Below are positions 46,419 through 56,554 of a stretch of 64,000 nucleotides of DNA, in pieces. The notes under the pieces are model-generated. The model was not told the DNA's origin. It saw nothing but the letters and a program-made list of their open reading frames with translations, and ran no database searches. The first letter of the stretch is position 1, and every line of letters begins with the position of its first letter. The DNA lies in assembly GCA_963814645.1 (NCBI GenBank), contig CAWFDX010000004.1:744001-808000 (forward strand), written 5' to 3'. The stretch is from RYN-230 sp963814645. GTDB lineage: Bacteria; Actinomycetota; Actinomycetes; Streptosporangiales; Streptosporangiaceae. The position numbers were made by a program, and so were the translations under genes.

Positions 46419-47027
46419 ATGACCTGGGTGCTATTCGACTACGGCAACGTCATCTGCGAGCCGCAGCCGGAGCGGGACGTGGCCGCACTAGCCCGGGCGG
46501 CCGGCTGTACGGTGGCCGACCTGCTCCCGCCGTACTGGGCCTACCGGCTGGACTATGACCGGGCCGCGCTCGATGTCACCAGCTACTGGCAGCAGGTCGC
46601 GGCCGACCTGGGCGGCAGCTTCACCGGCCCGCAGATCGGCGAGCTGAGCCGGCTGGACGCCGGGTCCTGGCTGCATCTGCGGCCCGCCAGCGTGGACCTG
46701 GTGGCCGGGCTGGCCGCGGCCGGGGTCCGGCTGGCGGTGCTGTCCAACGCCCCCGAGGACACCGCGCAGGGCGTGTCCGGCCTGCCGGTAGCCGGGTATT
46801 TCGAGCACGTGATCTTCAGCTGCTACCTGAAGCTGGCCAAGCCGGATCCGGAGTGCTTCCGCGCCGCGCTGGCCGTGCTGCGGGCCGAGCCGGCCGACGT
46901 CATCTTCCTCGACGACCGCCCGGACAACGTGGCGGCGGCCGCCGCCCTGGGCCTGCGGAGCGCCCGCTTCACCGACGCCACCGCGGCCCAGGCCGACCTG
47001 GCCCGCTTCGGTGTGGAGCCGCGCTGA
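46419..47027 (+). CDS. HAD superfamily hydrolase (subfamily IA)
   Basis: A 202-residue phosphatase-like enzyme. Motif I is VLFDYGNVICEP near residue 4, with DYGNV in place of DxDGT as in YihX-type sugar phosphatases; motif II is LAVLSNAPED near 108; motif III holds the lysine in KLAKPDPECF near 143; and motif IV is VIFLDDRPDNVAAAAALG near 165. All residues for phosphoryl transfer are present. It sits between the lipoprotein gene and the DMT-like gene with normal spacing. The substrate is unknown; small sugar phosphates are likely. Confidence 0.85.
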   Translation: MTWVLFDYGNVICEPQPERDVAALARAAGCTVADLLPPYWAYRLDYDRAALDVTSYWQQVAADLGGSFTGPQIGELSRLDAGSWLHLRPASVDLVAGLAAAGVRLAVLSNAPEDTAQGVSGLPVAGYFEHVIFSCYLKLAKPDPECFRAALAVLRAEPADVIFLDDRPDNVAAAAALGLRSARFTDATAAQADLARFGVEPR

Positions 47028-47131
47028 GCACCCCGTGACGCGACCCCTTTCTCCGGGTTTTCCCTGATCTTTCCCCTACCCGGGGGGACCGCGCTGGCCG
47101 TTCAGGAAATCCTCAGCGTAGTGTCGTAACT

Positions 47132-48073
47132 GTGTTGGCCAGTCTGGTGGCCGCGGTCGTGGCTGCCCTCTGTTACGGTGTCGCCTCCGTCATGCAGGCC
47201 ATGGCGGTACGCGCGGCCAGCCGGCGCACGGCTAGCCGGAGCACCGGCCACCACAGTCAGCCGGCCAGCCCGCTCGGCGAGGTCGACCCCAGCCTGATCG
47301 TCCGGCTGCTCGGCCAGTGGCGCTTCCTGATCAGCCTGGGCCTGGACATGCTCGGCTTCGTCGCTCAGCTGGTCGCGCTGCACCGGCTGCCGCTGTTCGC
47401 GGTGCAGGCCATCGTGGCCGGCAACCTGGCCGTCACCGCGGTGCTGGCCTCCAGGATCATCCACGTTCAGCTGACCTGGCGAGAATGGCTGGCGGTCGGT
47501 GGCGTGGTGGTCGGCGTCGGGCTGCTCGGCCTGTCGGCCGGCGCCGAGGGCGCCACCGGGGTCAGCGAGGCGTTCAAGCTGGCGCTGATCGTGGCCGTGG
47601 GCGGGGTGGCGGTGGCCGGGGTGGCCGCGTCCAAGCTCGGCAACCCGGCCCGCACCCTGGTGCTCGGCGCGGTGGCGGGCCTGGGCTACGGCATCGTCGC
47701 GGTGGCCGCCCGGGTGCTGCCCGGGTTCTCGCTGACCGAGCTAGTCCGCGACCCGGCCGCGTACGCGCTGGCGGCGGCGGGCATCGTGTCGTTCATGCTG
47801 TACGCGACGGCGCTGGAAGGCGGCAGCGTCACGGTGGCGACGGCTGCGGTGGTGCTGGCCGAGACCGCACCACCCGCCCTGATCGGCGTGATGTTCCTCG
47901 GCGACCACACCCGGCACGGCCTGACCGCGGTGGCGGTGCTGGCCTTCATTCTGGCCGTGGCGTGTGCCCTGCTGCTGGCCCGGTTCGGCGAAGCGGGCGA
48001 CAATAGCCGCGCCGCGGAACAGGACCGGCTGCGCTCTGCGGACGGGGAACCCAGCGCATCGACCGTCTGCTGA
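47132..48073 (+). CDS. DMT/EamA-like integral membrane protein
   Basis: A 313-residue protein with about nine to ten hydrophobic helices, beginning at once with LASLVAAVVAALCYGVASVM. Helices 4-6 include IHVQLTWREWLAVGGVVVGVGLLGLS, which is the typical end of one EamA half; the second half repeats the pattern with VTVATAAVVLAETAPPALIGVMFLGD. There is a hydrophilic Ser/Arg loop near residues 25-50. Such proteins are probable metabolite or drug exporters, but some actinobacterial members have no known substrate. The start is GTG 47132. pyrG begins 61 bases after its end. Confidence 0.78.
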   Translation: MLASLVAAVVAALCYGVASVMQAMAVRAASRRTASRSTGHHSQPASPLGEVDPSLIVRLLGQWRFLISLGLDMLGFVAQLVALHRLPLFAVQAIVAGNLAVTAVLASRIIHVQLTWREWLAVGGVVVGVGLLGLSAGAEGATGVSEAFKLALIVAVGGVAVAGVAASKLGNPARTLVLGAVAGLGYGIVAVAARVLPGFSLTELVRDPAAYALAAAGIVSFMLYATALEGGSVTVATAAVVLAETAPPALIGVMFLGDHTRHGLTAVAVLAFILAVACALLLARFGEAGDNSRAAEQDRLRSADGEPSASTVC

Positions 48074-48134
48074 TATTCTGAAGTTCCGTGGACCGGCGGG
48101 TTCTCCGCATCGCACCGACCACGGGAGCCTTCAC

Positions 48135-49846
<1,712 letters not shown>

Positions 49847-49850
<4 letters not shown>

Positions 49851-50488
49851 CCTCCGCGGTGGACCGGCCCGGCCAGGTCCCGCTGCGGGACGTGGCCGAA
49901 GGCTGGCCGGTGGTGTCCTCCACCGAGCAGGCCCGCGGCCCGATCGTGACGGTGCGCAGCGACCTGGTCCGGATGCCGGACGGCGACGTGGTGCCCCGGC
50001 AGGTGGTGCAGCACCCTGGCGCGGTGGCCGTGGTCGCCCTGGACCGGGCCGGCCAGGTGCTGCTGATCCGGCAGTACCGGCACCCGGTCGGCCGTCTGCT
50101 CTGGGAGATCCCGGCCGGCCTGCGCGACGTCGCCGGGGAGCCGCTGCACGACACCGCGGCGCGGGAACTGGTCGAGGAGACCGGGTACGCCGCCGCTGAC
50201 TGGGCGGTGCTGACCGACTTCTACTCCTCGCCGGGGATCAGCACCGAGCGAATCCGGGTATTTCTGGCCCGTGAGCTGCGTCAGGTTCCGGCGGAAGAGC
50301 GGGACTATGTCGCGTCGCACGAAGAGGCTCAGCTCATGCTCCGCTGGGTGGACCTGGACACTGCGGTACACCGGCTCCTGGCAGGTGACCTGCACAATGG
50401 CATCACCGCGGTGGGTATCTTGTCCGCGTATGCCGCTCGTTGCGGCGGGTTCGCCGGCCTCCGGCCGGCGGACGCGCCGGAGAACTGA
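49847..50488 (+). CDS. NUDIX hydrolase, ADP-ribose pyrophosphatase type
   Basis: A 213-residue pyrophosphatase. The Nudix box spans GLRDVAGEPLHDTAAREL to VEETGY near residues 85-108, with the REL-EE metal residues intact; LWEIPAGL just before it and FYSSPGISTERIRVF after it are typical of ADP-ribose pyrophosphatases. The N-terminal 40 residues form the dimerising strands. The GTG at 49847 overlaps the pyrG stop by four bases, so the two are co-translated, an arrangement common in actinomycetes. ADP-ribose is the expected but unproven substrate. Confidence 0.88.
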
Positions 50489-50575
50489 CCAGCCAGCGGC
50501 GGCGGGTCCGGCAGGACTCGGCGCGCCCGGCAACGGGGCCGGGCGCAGGAGTTACGAAGAGAGGGCTTGCGGCCG

Positions 50576-51691
50576 ATGAAGGTAGGCGTTCCCAAGGAAG
50601 TCAAGAACCACGAGTACCGGGTCGCGATCACCCCGGCGGGCGTGCACGAGCTGGTGCGCGGCGGCCATGAGGTGGTCATCCAGGTCGATGCCGGTACCGG
50701 GTCGTCCATCCCGGATGAGGACTTCGAGGCGGCCGGCGCGCGGATCCTGCCGACTGCGGATGACGTGTGGCAGGCCGGCGACCTGATCCTCAAGGTGAAG
50801 GAACCGGTGGCCGATGAGTACCACCGGATGCGCAAGGGCCAGGTGCTGTTCACCTACCTGCACCTGGCTGCGTCCCGGCCGTGCACCGACGCGCTGCTCG
50901 ACTCCGGCATCACCTCGATCGCATACGAGACCGTGCAGCTCGCGGACGGGTCGCTGCCGCTGCTGGCGCCGATGTCCGAGGTGGCCGGCCGGATGGCGCC
51001 TCAGGTCGGCGCGCACCACCTGCAGCGCGACGGCGGCGGGCGGGGCGTGCTGATGGGCGGGGTGTCCGGCGTGTACGCGGCCAAGGTCGTGGTGCTCGGC
51101 GCGGGCGTGTCCGGGATGAACGCCGCCGCCATCGCGCTCGGCATGCAGGCCGAGGTGCTGCTGGTAGACAAGAACGTGGCCCGGCTGCGCTCGGCCGACG
51201 CGATCTACCAGGGGCACTGCCAGACGGTCGCGTCCAACGCCTACGAGGTGGAGCGCGCGGTGGGCGACGCGGACCTGGTCATCGGCGCCGTGCTGGTGCC
51301 CGGGGCCAAGGCGCCCATGCTGGTGTCGAACGAGCTGGTCTCCCGGATGAAGCCCGGCTCGGTACTGGTGGACATCTCGATCGACCAGGGCGGCTGTTTC
51401 GAGGACTCGCACGCCACCACGCACGCCGAGCCCACCTACCGGGTGCACGGGTCGGTGTTCTACTGCGTGGCCAACATGCCGGGGGCGGTGCCACACACGT
51501 CCACCTACGCGCTGACCAACGTCACCCTGCCCTACGTGATCGAGCTGGCCAACCGGGGCTGGCGGGACGCGCTGCGCGCCGACCCGGCGCTCGCCCTGGG
51601 CCTGCACACCTACGAGGGCGCGCTGACCTGCCAGCCAGTGGCGGACGCGCACGGCCTGCCGGCGACGCCGGTGAGCGAGGTGCTGAACTGA
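50576..51691 (+). CDS. ald: alanine dehydrogenase
   Basis: A 371-residue NAD-dependent enzyme that interconverts alanine with pyruvate and ammonia. MKVGVPKEVKNHEYRVAITP is the canonical start; the substrate lysine is in LILKVKEPVADEY near 74, the catalytic His in LFTYLHLAAS near 95, and the NAD loop VVVLGAGVSGMNAAAIALGM near 170. The catalytic Asp is in LVDISIDQGGCFEDS near 270. The ATG at 50576 is chosen because the N-terminus is fixed. It ends overlapping the likely CTG start of xerD. A control region of 87 GC-rich bases precedes it. Confidence 0.95.
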   Translation: MKVGVPKEVKNHEYRVAITPAGVHELVRGGHEVVIQVDAGTGSSIPDEDFEAAGARILPTADDVWQAGDLILKVKEPVADEYHRMRKGQVLFTYLHLAASRPCTDALLDSGITSIAYETVQLADGSLPLLAPMSEVAGRMAPQVGAHHLQRDGGGRGVLMGGVSGVYAAKVVVLGAGVSGMNAAAIALGMQAEVLLVDKNVARLRSADAIYQGHCQTVASNAYEVERAVGDADLVIGAVLVPGAKAPMLVSNELVSRMKPGSVLVDISIDQGGCFEDSHATTHAEPTYRVHGSVFYCVANMPGAVPHTSTYALTNVTLPYVIELANRGWRDALRADPALALGLHTYEGALTCQPVADAHGLPATPVSEVLN

Positions 51692-52665
51692 CCGCCCTGG
51701 CGGGTGCCGTCAACCGTTATCTCGATCACCTGACGGTGGAGCGTGGCCTGGCCGCGCACACGCTGCAGGCCTACCGCCGTGACCTGCTCCGGTACCAGGC
51801 CATGCTGGGCCGCCGTGGCCGGACCCTGATCGGCGAGGTGACCACGGAGGATGTCGCGGCCTTCGTGGCCGGGCTGCGCGAGGGAGACGGCGACCACCTC
51901 CCGCTGGCGGCCAGTTCGGCCGGGCGGGCGGTGGTCGCGGTGCGCGGCCTGCACGCGTTCGCCCTAGCCGAGGGGCTGGCCGACCGCGACCCGGCCAGCG
52001 CCGTGCACCCGCCCGCGTCGCGGCGCAAGCTGCCCCGGGCGATCGCGGTGCCGGAGGTGGAGCGGCTGATCGCGGCGGCGGCCGCCGGGGACGGGGCCGA
52101 CCGGCTGCGCCCGCTGCGCGACCGCGCCCTGCTGGAACTGCTGTACGGGACCGGCGCCCGGATCTCCGAGGCGGTCGGGCTGGACGTCAACGACCTCGGC
52201 TTCACTGCCGTCCCGCCGGGCCGCCCGCCGGACCGGCAGGCGCCGCCGGCCACGGTCCGGCTGTCCGGCAAGGGCGGCCGGGACCGGCTGGTGCCGGTCG
52301 GCCGGTACGCCCGGGAGGCGTTGGAGGCGTACCTGGTCCGGGGGCGCCCGGCGCTGGCCGCCGCGTCCCGCCGGGTGTCTGCCAGCCCGGCAGTGTTCCT
52401 GAACGCGCGCGGCGGGCGGCTCACCCGGCAGGGCGCGTGGGCCGTGCTCAAGGCGGCCGCGGCCCGGGCCGGGATGGGTGGGGTGTCGCCGCACACACTG
52501 CGCCACTCGTACGCCACGCACCTGCTGGACGGCGGGGCGGACGTGCGGGTGGTGCAGGAACTGCTCGGCCATGCCTCGGTCACCACCACGCAGATCTACA
52601 CCATGGTCACGGTAGACAAGCTGCGCGAGGTGTATTCCGCCGCGCACCCGCGGGCACTCGGCTGA
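51688..52665 (+). CDS. xerD: site-specific tyrosine recombinase XerD
   Basis: A 325-residue recombinase that resolves chromosome dimers with XerC at dif. The N-terminal core-binding domain begins VNRYLDHLTVERGLAAHTLQAYRRD. The catalytic set is complete: Arg in GTGARISEAVGLD near 156, Lys in LSGKGGRDRLVPVG near 195, His-x-x-Arg in PHTLRHSYATHLLDGGAD near 275, His in LLGHASVTTTQ near 298, and Tyr in QIYTMV near 307. About 15 extra Pro/Arg-rich residues (near 180) precede the Lys strand. No ATG, GTG or TTG fits the N-terminus; the CTG at 51688, overlapping the ald stop as CTGA, is the best start. Confidence 0.92.
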   Translation: MTALAGAVNRYLDHLTVERGLAAHTLQAYRRDLLRYQAMLGRRGRTLIGEVTTEDVAAFVAGLREGDGDHLPLAASSAGRAVVAVRGLHAFALAEGLADRDPASAVHPPASRRKLPRAIAVPEVERLIAAAAAGDGADRLRPLRDRALLELLYGTGARISEAVGLDVNDLGFTAVPPGRPPDRQAPPATVRLSGKGGRDRLVPVGRYAREALEAYLVRGRPALAAASRRVSASPAVFLNARGGRLTRQGAWAVLKAAAARAGMGGVSPHTLRHSYATHLLDGGADVRVVQELLGHASVTTTQIYTMVTVDKLREVYSAAHPRALG

Positions 52666-52790
52666 GCAACTTACCCCGGGGCCTATTAGCTGGGCTTACG
52701 GTGAGTCGGCTTGAAGGCCGGCAGGGCAGGGCCTAGTGTCCTGATTCCAGCGGAGGCATTTTTGCCGAGTCCGCCGGGGAGGTGCGGCGC

Positions 52791-53669
52791 ATGGCAGCAG
52801 GGACGCACGTGATGGAGCTGGAGCCCGGCATGATCGGGCCCACCGGCCGGCCGCTGCCGGCTTTTCCCGATCCCGAGCCCTTGCTCAGTCACGGTCCTGC
52901 CCGCATCGTCGCCGTGTGTAACCAGAAGGGCGGGGTCGGCAAGACCACCACCACGATCAACCTGGGCGCCGCCCTGGCCGAGCAGGGCCGCCGCGTCCTG
53001 CTGGTGGACTTCGACCCGCAGGGCGCGCTGTCGGTAGGCCTGGGCATCCAGCCGCACGAGCTCGACGCCACCGTCTACAACCTGCTGATGGAACGCGGGC
53101 TCAGCGCCACCGACGTGGTCTTCAAGACCAGCGTGGATGGCATGGACCTGCTGCCCAGCAACATCGACCTGTCCGGGGCCGAAGTCCAGCTGGTGCACGA
53201 GGTCGGCCGCGAGTTCGTGCTCGGCGGCGTGCTGCAGCCGGCGCTGTCCGAGTATGACATCGTGCTCATCGACTGCCAGCCGTCCCTCGGCCTGCTCACG
53301 GTCAACGCGCTGGCCTGCGCGGCCGGTGTGCTGGTCCCGCTGGAGTGCGAGTACTTCGCGATGCGCGGGGTGGCCCTGCTGCTGGAGACGATCGACAAGG
53401 TGTCCACCCGGCTGAACCCGCGGCTGGGCATAGACGGACTGCTCGCCACCATGTACGACTCCCGGACGCTGCACTCCCGGGAAGTCCTGGCCGAGGTGGT
53501 GAAGGGGTTCGGGGACAAGGTGTTCCACACGGTGATCAACCGCACCGTGCGTTTCCCGGACGCCACCGTGGCCGGTGAGCCGATCACCAGGTTCGACCCC
53601 TCGTCCACCGGCGCCAGCTCGTACCGGGAACTCGCCCGCGAGGTGCTGGACCGGTGGCAGAAGCAGTGA
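52791..53669 (+). CDS. ParA-family ATPase upstream of scpA
   Basis: A 292-residue MinD/ParA-type ATPase. The deviant Walker A CNQKGGVGKTTTTINLG is near residue 45, Walker A' VDFDPQGALSVGLG near 78, and Walker B DIVLIDCQPSLGLL near 170. The N-terminal 40 residues are a proline-rich extension. The ATG at 52791 follows GGGGAGG by eight bases. In actinomycetes this second ParA-like gene lies just before scpA-scpB and is distinct from the parAB pair near oriC; no parB is present here. A role in chromosome organisation with the condensin-like proteins is likely but unproven. Confidence 0.9.
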   Translation: MAAGTHVMELEPGMIGPTGRPLPAFPDPEPLLSHGPARIVAVCNQKGGVGKTTTTINLGAALAEQGRRVLLVDFDPQGALSVGLGIQPHELDATVYNLLMERGLSATDVVFKTSVDGMDLLPSNIDLSGAEVQLVHEVGREFVLGGVLQPALSEYDIVLIDCQPSLGLLTVNALACAAGVLVPLECEYFAMRGVALLLETIDKVSTRLNPRLGIDGLLATMYDSRTLHSREVLAEVVKGFGDKVFHTVINRTVRFPDATVAGEPITRFDPSSTGASSYRELAREVLDRWQKQ

Positions 53670-53718
53670 TCCGGCTCGCGCCGCGGGGTCAGGTGTGGGG
53701 TGGTCCCGGCCGCGCCGG

Positions 53719-53934
53719 GTGAGCCTGCCGGGTGTCGCAGAACTGCTCCGGCCGGCCACGCCCGGGCCGTCCCCGGGAGTGGGCCGCCAGGCCAGCGGCC
53801 GGGAAGCGCACTCGCAGAAGATCACCGTGTACCTGTCCGTGGCTGAGCTGCTCGACCTGGAACGAGCCCGGCTCGCGCTGCGCGCGTATGGGATTACTGT
53901 GGATCGTGGACATGAGGCGGCGGTAACGGGGTGA
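53719..53934 (+). CDS. small conserved protein between parA and scpA, probably truncated
   Basis: A 71-residue reading frame starting at GTG 53719. The C-terminal half reads KITVYLSVAELLDLERARLA and then LRAYGITVDRG, the beginning of a ribbon-helix-helix-like segment found in small proteins at this place in relatives; there it normally continues with a second helix of 20-30 more residues. Here the frame ends HEAAVTG and stops seven bases before scpA, so the last helix is missing. It may have lost its end or never had it. Function unknown. Confidence 0.5.
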   Translation: MSLPGVAELLRPATPGPSPGVGRQASGREAHSQKITVYLSVAELLDLERARLALRAYGITVDRGHEAAVTG

Positions 53935-53941
53935 CGGTGCG

Positions 53942-54730
53942 GTGACAGCCGAGCCAGGCGACGCGGCTGCGCAGGGCACCAGCCCGGCTGGGTTCGAGGT
54001 GCATCTCGACGTGTTCGAGGGCCCGTTCGACCTGCTGCTCGGCCTGATCTCCAAGCACAAGCTGGACATCACCGAGGTCGCGCTGTCCCAGGTGACCGAC
54101 GAGTTCATCGCCTACATCCGGGCCCGCGCCGACGGCTGGGACCTGGATCAGGCCAGTTATTTCCTGCTGGTCGCGGCGACCCTGCTGGACCTGAAGGCGG
54201 CCCGGCTGCTGCCCAGCGGGGAAGTCGAGGACGAGGAAGACCTGGCGCTGCTGGAGGCCAGGGACCTGCTGTTCGCCCGGCTGCTGCAGTACCGGGCGTA
54301 CAAGGAGGTCGCGGCCGTATTCGCGGGCCGGATGTCGGTCCAGGGCCGCCGGTTCGCCCGCCGGGTGCCAATGGAACCGCAGTTCGCCGAGCTGCTGCCG
54401 GAAGTCCTGCTCGGCCTCGGGCCGGTTGAGTTCGCTGCCATCGCCGCCCGCACGCTGGCCCCCCGCCCGGCGCCCGAGGTATCCACCGAGCACCTGCACA
54501 TGCCGCAGACCACGGTGCGCGAGCAGGCGGCTATCCTGGCCAGCCAGCTCACCCGGCTGGGCCGGGCGACGTTCCGCCGGCTGGCCGCGGACTGCGCCGG
54601 GACGTACGAGGTGGTGGCCAGGTTCCTGGCCCTGCTCGAGCTGTACCGGGAAGGCAGTGTCAGCTTCGACCAGGTCACCCCGCTCGGTGAGCTGTACGTC
54701 ACCTGGGTAGCGGATCAAGGAAGCGAGTGA
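53942..54730 (+). CDS. scpA: segregation and condensation protein A
   Basis: A 262-residue kleisin that bridges SMC heads in bacterial condensin. The N-terminal domain starts FEVHLDVFEGPFDLLLGLI and KHKLDITEVALSQVTDEFIAYI, the family signature. The middle has the acidic EVEDEEDLALLEARDLLFARLLQYR, and the C-terminal winged helix ends VSFDQVTPLGELYVTW. The GTG start at 53942 gives a normal lead. Its stop overlaps scpB (TGATG), so both are coupled. SMC itself is elsewhere. Confidence 0.93.
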   Translation: MTAEPGDAAAQGTSPAGFEVHLDVFEGPFDLLLGLISKHKLDITEVALSQVTDEFIAYIRARADGWDLDQASYFLLVAATLLDLKAARLLPSGEVEDEEDLALLEARDLLFARLLQYRAYKEVAAVFAGRMSVQGRRFARRVPMEPQFAELLPEVLLGLGPVEFAAIAARTLAPRPAPEVSTEHLHMPQTTVREQAAILASQLTRLGRATFRRLAADCAGTYEVVARFLALLELYREGSVSFDQVTPLGELYVTWVADQGSE

Positions 54731-55329
54731 TGATGAGCGAGGCGCCCATGCCGCCCCCCGCGGCGGCGGACGGGCCAGGGCTGCGGGCCAGCCTGGAAGC
54801 CATCCTGCTGGTGGTGGACGAGCCGGTGCCCGAAATTGTCATCGCCCAGGTGCTGGAGCGGCCGCGCGGCGAGGTGGCGGCCGCGCTGCGCGACCTGGCC
54901 GCGTCCTACGACGCGGAAGGACGCGGCTTCGATCTGCGCGAGGTGGCCGGTGGCTGGCGGTATTACACCCGGGCCGACTGCGCGCCGGTGGTGGAACGGT
55001 TCGTCCGGGACGGGCAGGAGGTGCGGCTCACCCAGGCCGCGCTGGAAACGCTGGCCGTGGTGGCCTACCGGCAGCCGGTGAGCCGGGCCCGGGTGTCCGC
55101 GGTGCGCGGCGTCAACTGCGACAGCGTGCTGCGCACGCTCACCCTGCGCGGGCTGGTCGAGGAAGCCGGGACCGACACCGAGACCGGGGCTATCCTCTAC
55201 CGCACGACGGGATACTTCCTGGAGCGGCTCGGCCTGGCCAGCCTGGAGGAGCTGCCGGAACTCGCGCCGTTCCTGCCCGAGCATGTCGAGGACGTTGAGG
55301 ATGCCGTCGATGAGCACCACGGATCCTGA
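54730..55329 (+). CDS. scpB: segregation and condensation protein B
   Basis: A 199-residue condensin accessory protein with two winged-helix domains. LRASLEAILLVVDEPVPEIVIAQVL begins the first; GWRYYTRADCAPVVERFV joins them; LTQAALETLAVVAYRQPVSRARVSAVRGVNCDSVLRTL is the family signature in the second, and GAILYRTTGYFLERLGL ends it. Three start codons (54727, 54730, 54733) are in a row over the scpA stop; the middle one is used. Its end overlaps the start of the pseudouridine synthase gene. Confidence 0.93.
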   Translation: MMSEAPMPPPAAADGPGLRASLEAILLVVDEPVPEIVIAQVLERPRGEVAAALRDLAASYDAEGRGFDLREVAGGWRYYTRADCAPVVERFVRDGQEVRLTQAALETLAVVAYRQPVSRARVSAVRGVNCDSVLRTLTLRGLVEEAGTDTETGAILYRTTGYFLERLGLASLEELPELAPFLPEHVEDVEDAVDEHHGS

Positions 55330-56095
55330 AGATGAGGACGATGAGGGCCGGGACAGCCTGACCGACGTGCCGGGTGGGGTCCGGCTGCAGAAGGTGCTGG
55401 CCGCGGCCGGGGTGGGCAGCCGCCGGCACTGCGAGGAGCTGATCGGCGCGGGCCGGGTCGAGGTGGACGGCGAGACCGTCCGCCGGTATGGCGCCCGGGT
55501 GGACCCGCAGCACCAGATCATCCGGGTGGACGGGCGGCGCATCCCATCCCGGCAGGACCTGGTCTACCTGGCGCTGAACAAGCCCGCCGGGGTGCTCACC
55601 ACGATGTCGGATGACCGGGGCCGCCCCACCATCGCCGATTTCCTCGGTGATCAGGCGCAGCGGCTGTACCACGTGGGCCGGCTCGACTACGACACCGAGG
55701 GCCTGATGCTGCTGATGAACGACGGTGAGCTGGCCCACCGGCTGACCCACCCCAGCTACGGGGTGCTGAAGACCTACCTGGCCGACGTGCCCGGGCCGGT
55801 GTCCCGGGATACCGGCCGGCGGCTGCTCAGCGGCATCGAGCTGGAGGATGGCGTGGCCAGCGCGGACAAGTTCCGGGTGGTCGAGCGGGCCGGCTCGCGG
55901 GCACTGGTGGAGATCACCCTGCACGAGGGGCGCAAGCACATCGTGCGGCGGATGCTGGCCGAGGCCGGCCATCCGGTCAGCCGGCTGGTCCGCACCCACG
56001 TCGGCCCGGTTGCGCTGGGCTCGCTCCGGCCGGGCACCACCCGGGCGCTGAGCACCCGGGAAATAGGCGAGCTGTATTCGGCAGTTGGACTGTAA
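55310..56095 (+). CDS. pseudouridine synthase, RluB/RsuA family
   Basis: A 261-residue enzyme that isomerises a uridine in ribosomal RNA. The N-terminal S4 domain is near residues 18-75 (RLQKVLAAAGVGSRRHCEELI), and the catalytic Asp is in HVGRLDYDTEGLMLLMNDGEL near 125; TLHEGRKHIVRRMLAEAGHPV and LVRTHVGP end the catalytic domain. Three in-frame ATGs lie at 55283, 55301 and 55310; the last is used because the two others lie deep in scpB. RluB-like activity on 23S rRNA is the likely role. The gene overlaps scpB by 20 bases. Confidence 0.92.
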   Translation: MSTTDPEDEDDEGRDSLTDVPGGVRLQKVLAAAGVGSRRHCEELIGAGRVEVDGETVRRYGARVDPQHQIIRVDGRRIPSRQDLVYLALNKPAGVLTTMSDDRGRPTIADFLGDQAQRLYHVGRLDYDTEGLMLLMNDGELAHRLTHPSYGVLKTYLADVPGPVSRDTGRRLLSGIELEDGVASADKFRVVERAGSRALVEITLHEGRKHIVRRMLAEAGHPVSRLVRTHVGPVALGSLRPGTTRALSTREIGELYSAVGL

Positions 56096-56191
56096 CCAGG
56101 CCGGGCACGATCACGCAGTTGGACTCTGACCTGGTGTGACAAGATCGTGGCTGATAACTCGCCGGGGCTGACGGCATGAAGGAGCAGGCTG

Positions 56192-56554
56192 GTGGCGGTC
56201 AGGGCAATCCGTGGTGCGGTGCAGGTGGATGCGAACGACCGGGAGGCGATCCTGGAAGGCACCACCGAGCTGGTCACCGAGGTAATGGAGCGCAACGGCC
56301 TGCACACCGACGACGTAATCAGCGTGGTGTTCACCGGGACGCCCGACCTGAACGCGGAGTTCCCGGCGCTGGCCGCGCGCAAGATCGGGTTCCAGGACGT
56401 GCCGTTGCTGTGCACCACCGAGATCGCGGTGCCGCACGGGATGCCGCGGGTGGTCCGGCTGCTCATGCACGTGGAGACGGCTAAGCCGCGCTCCGCGGTG
56501 CAGCACGTCTACCTGCGCGGCGCGGCCGCGCTGCGGCTGGATATCGCCCAGTGA
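56192..56554 (+). CDS. aroH: chorismate mutase, AroH type
   Basis: A 120-residue monofunctional chorismate mutase of the trimeric AroH class, first committed step to Phe and Tyr. The start VRAIRGAVQVDANDREAILE is typical; catalytic residues are Arg7 in the first strand, the Glu in ILEGTTELVTEVMERNGL near 30-43, and the Arg of VPHGMPRVVRLLMHVET near 90. The GTG at 56192 is followed at once by this N-terminus. tyrA overlaps its stop by four bases, so the two steps to tyrosine are made together. Confidence 0.92.
   Translation: MAVRAIRGAVQVDANDREAILEGTTELVTEVMERNGLHTDDVISVVFTGTPDLNAEFPALAARKIGFQDVPLLCTTEIAVPHGMPRVVRLLMHVETAKPRSAVQHVYLRGAAALRLDIAQ

Noticed and set aside
50881..52665. 594-residue XerD with a long N-terminal extension
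   Set aside because: The first 270 residues are out-of-frame ald; the XerD homology starts at about 51690.
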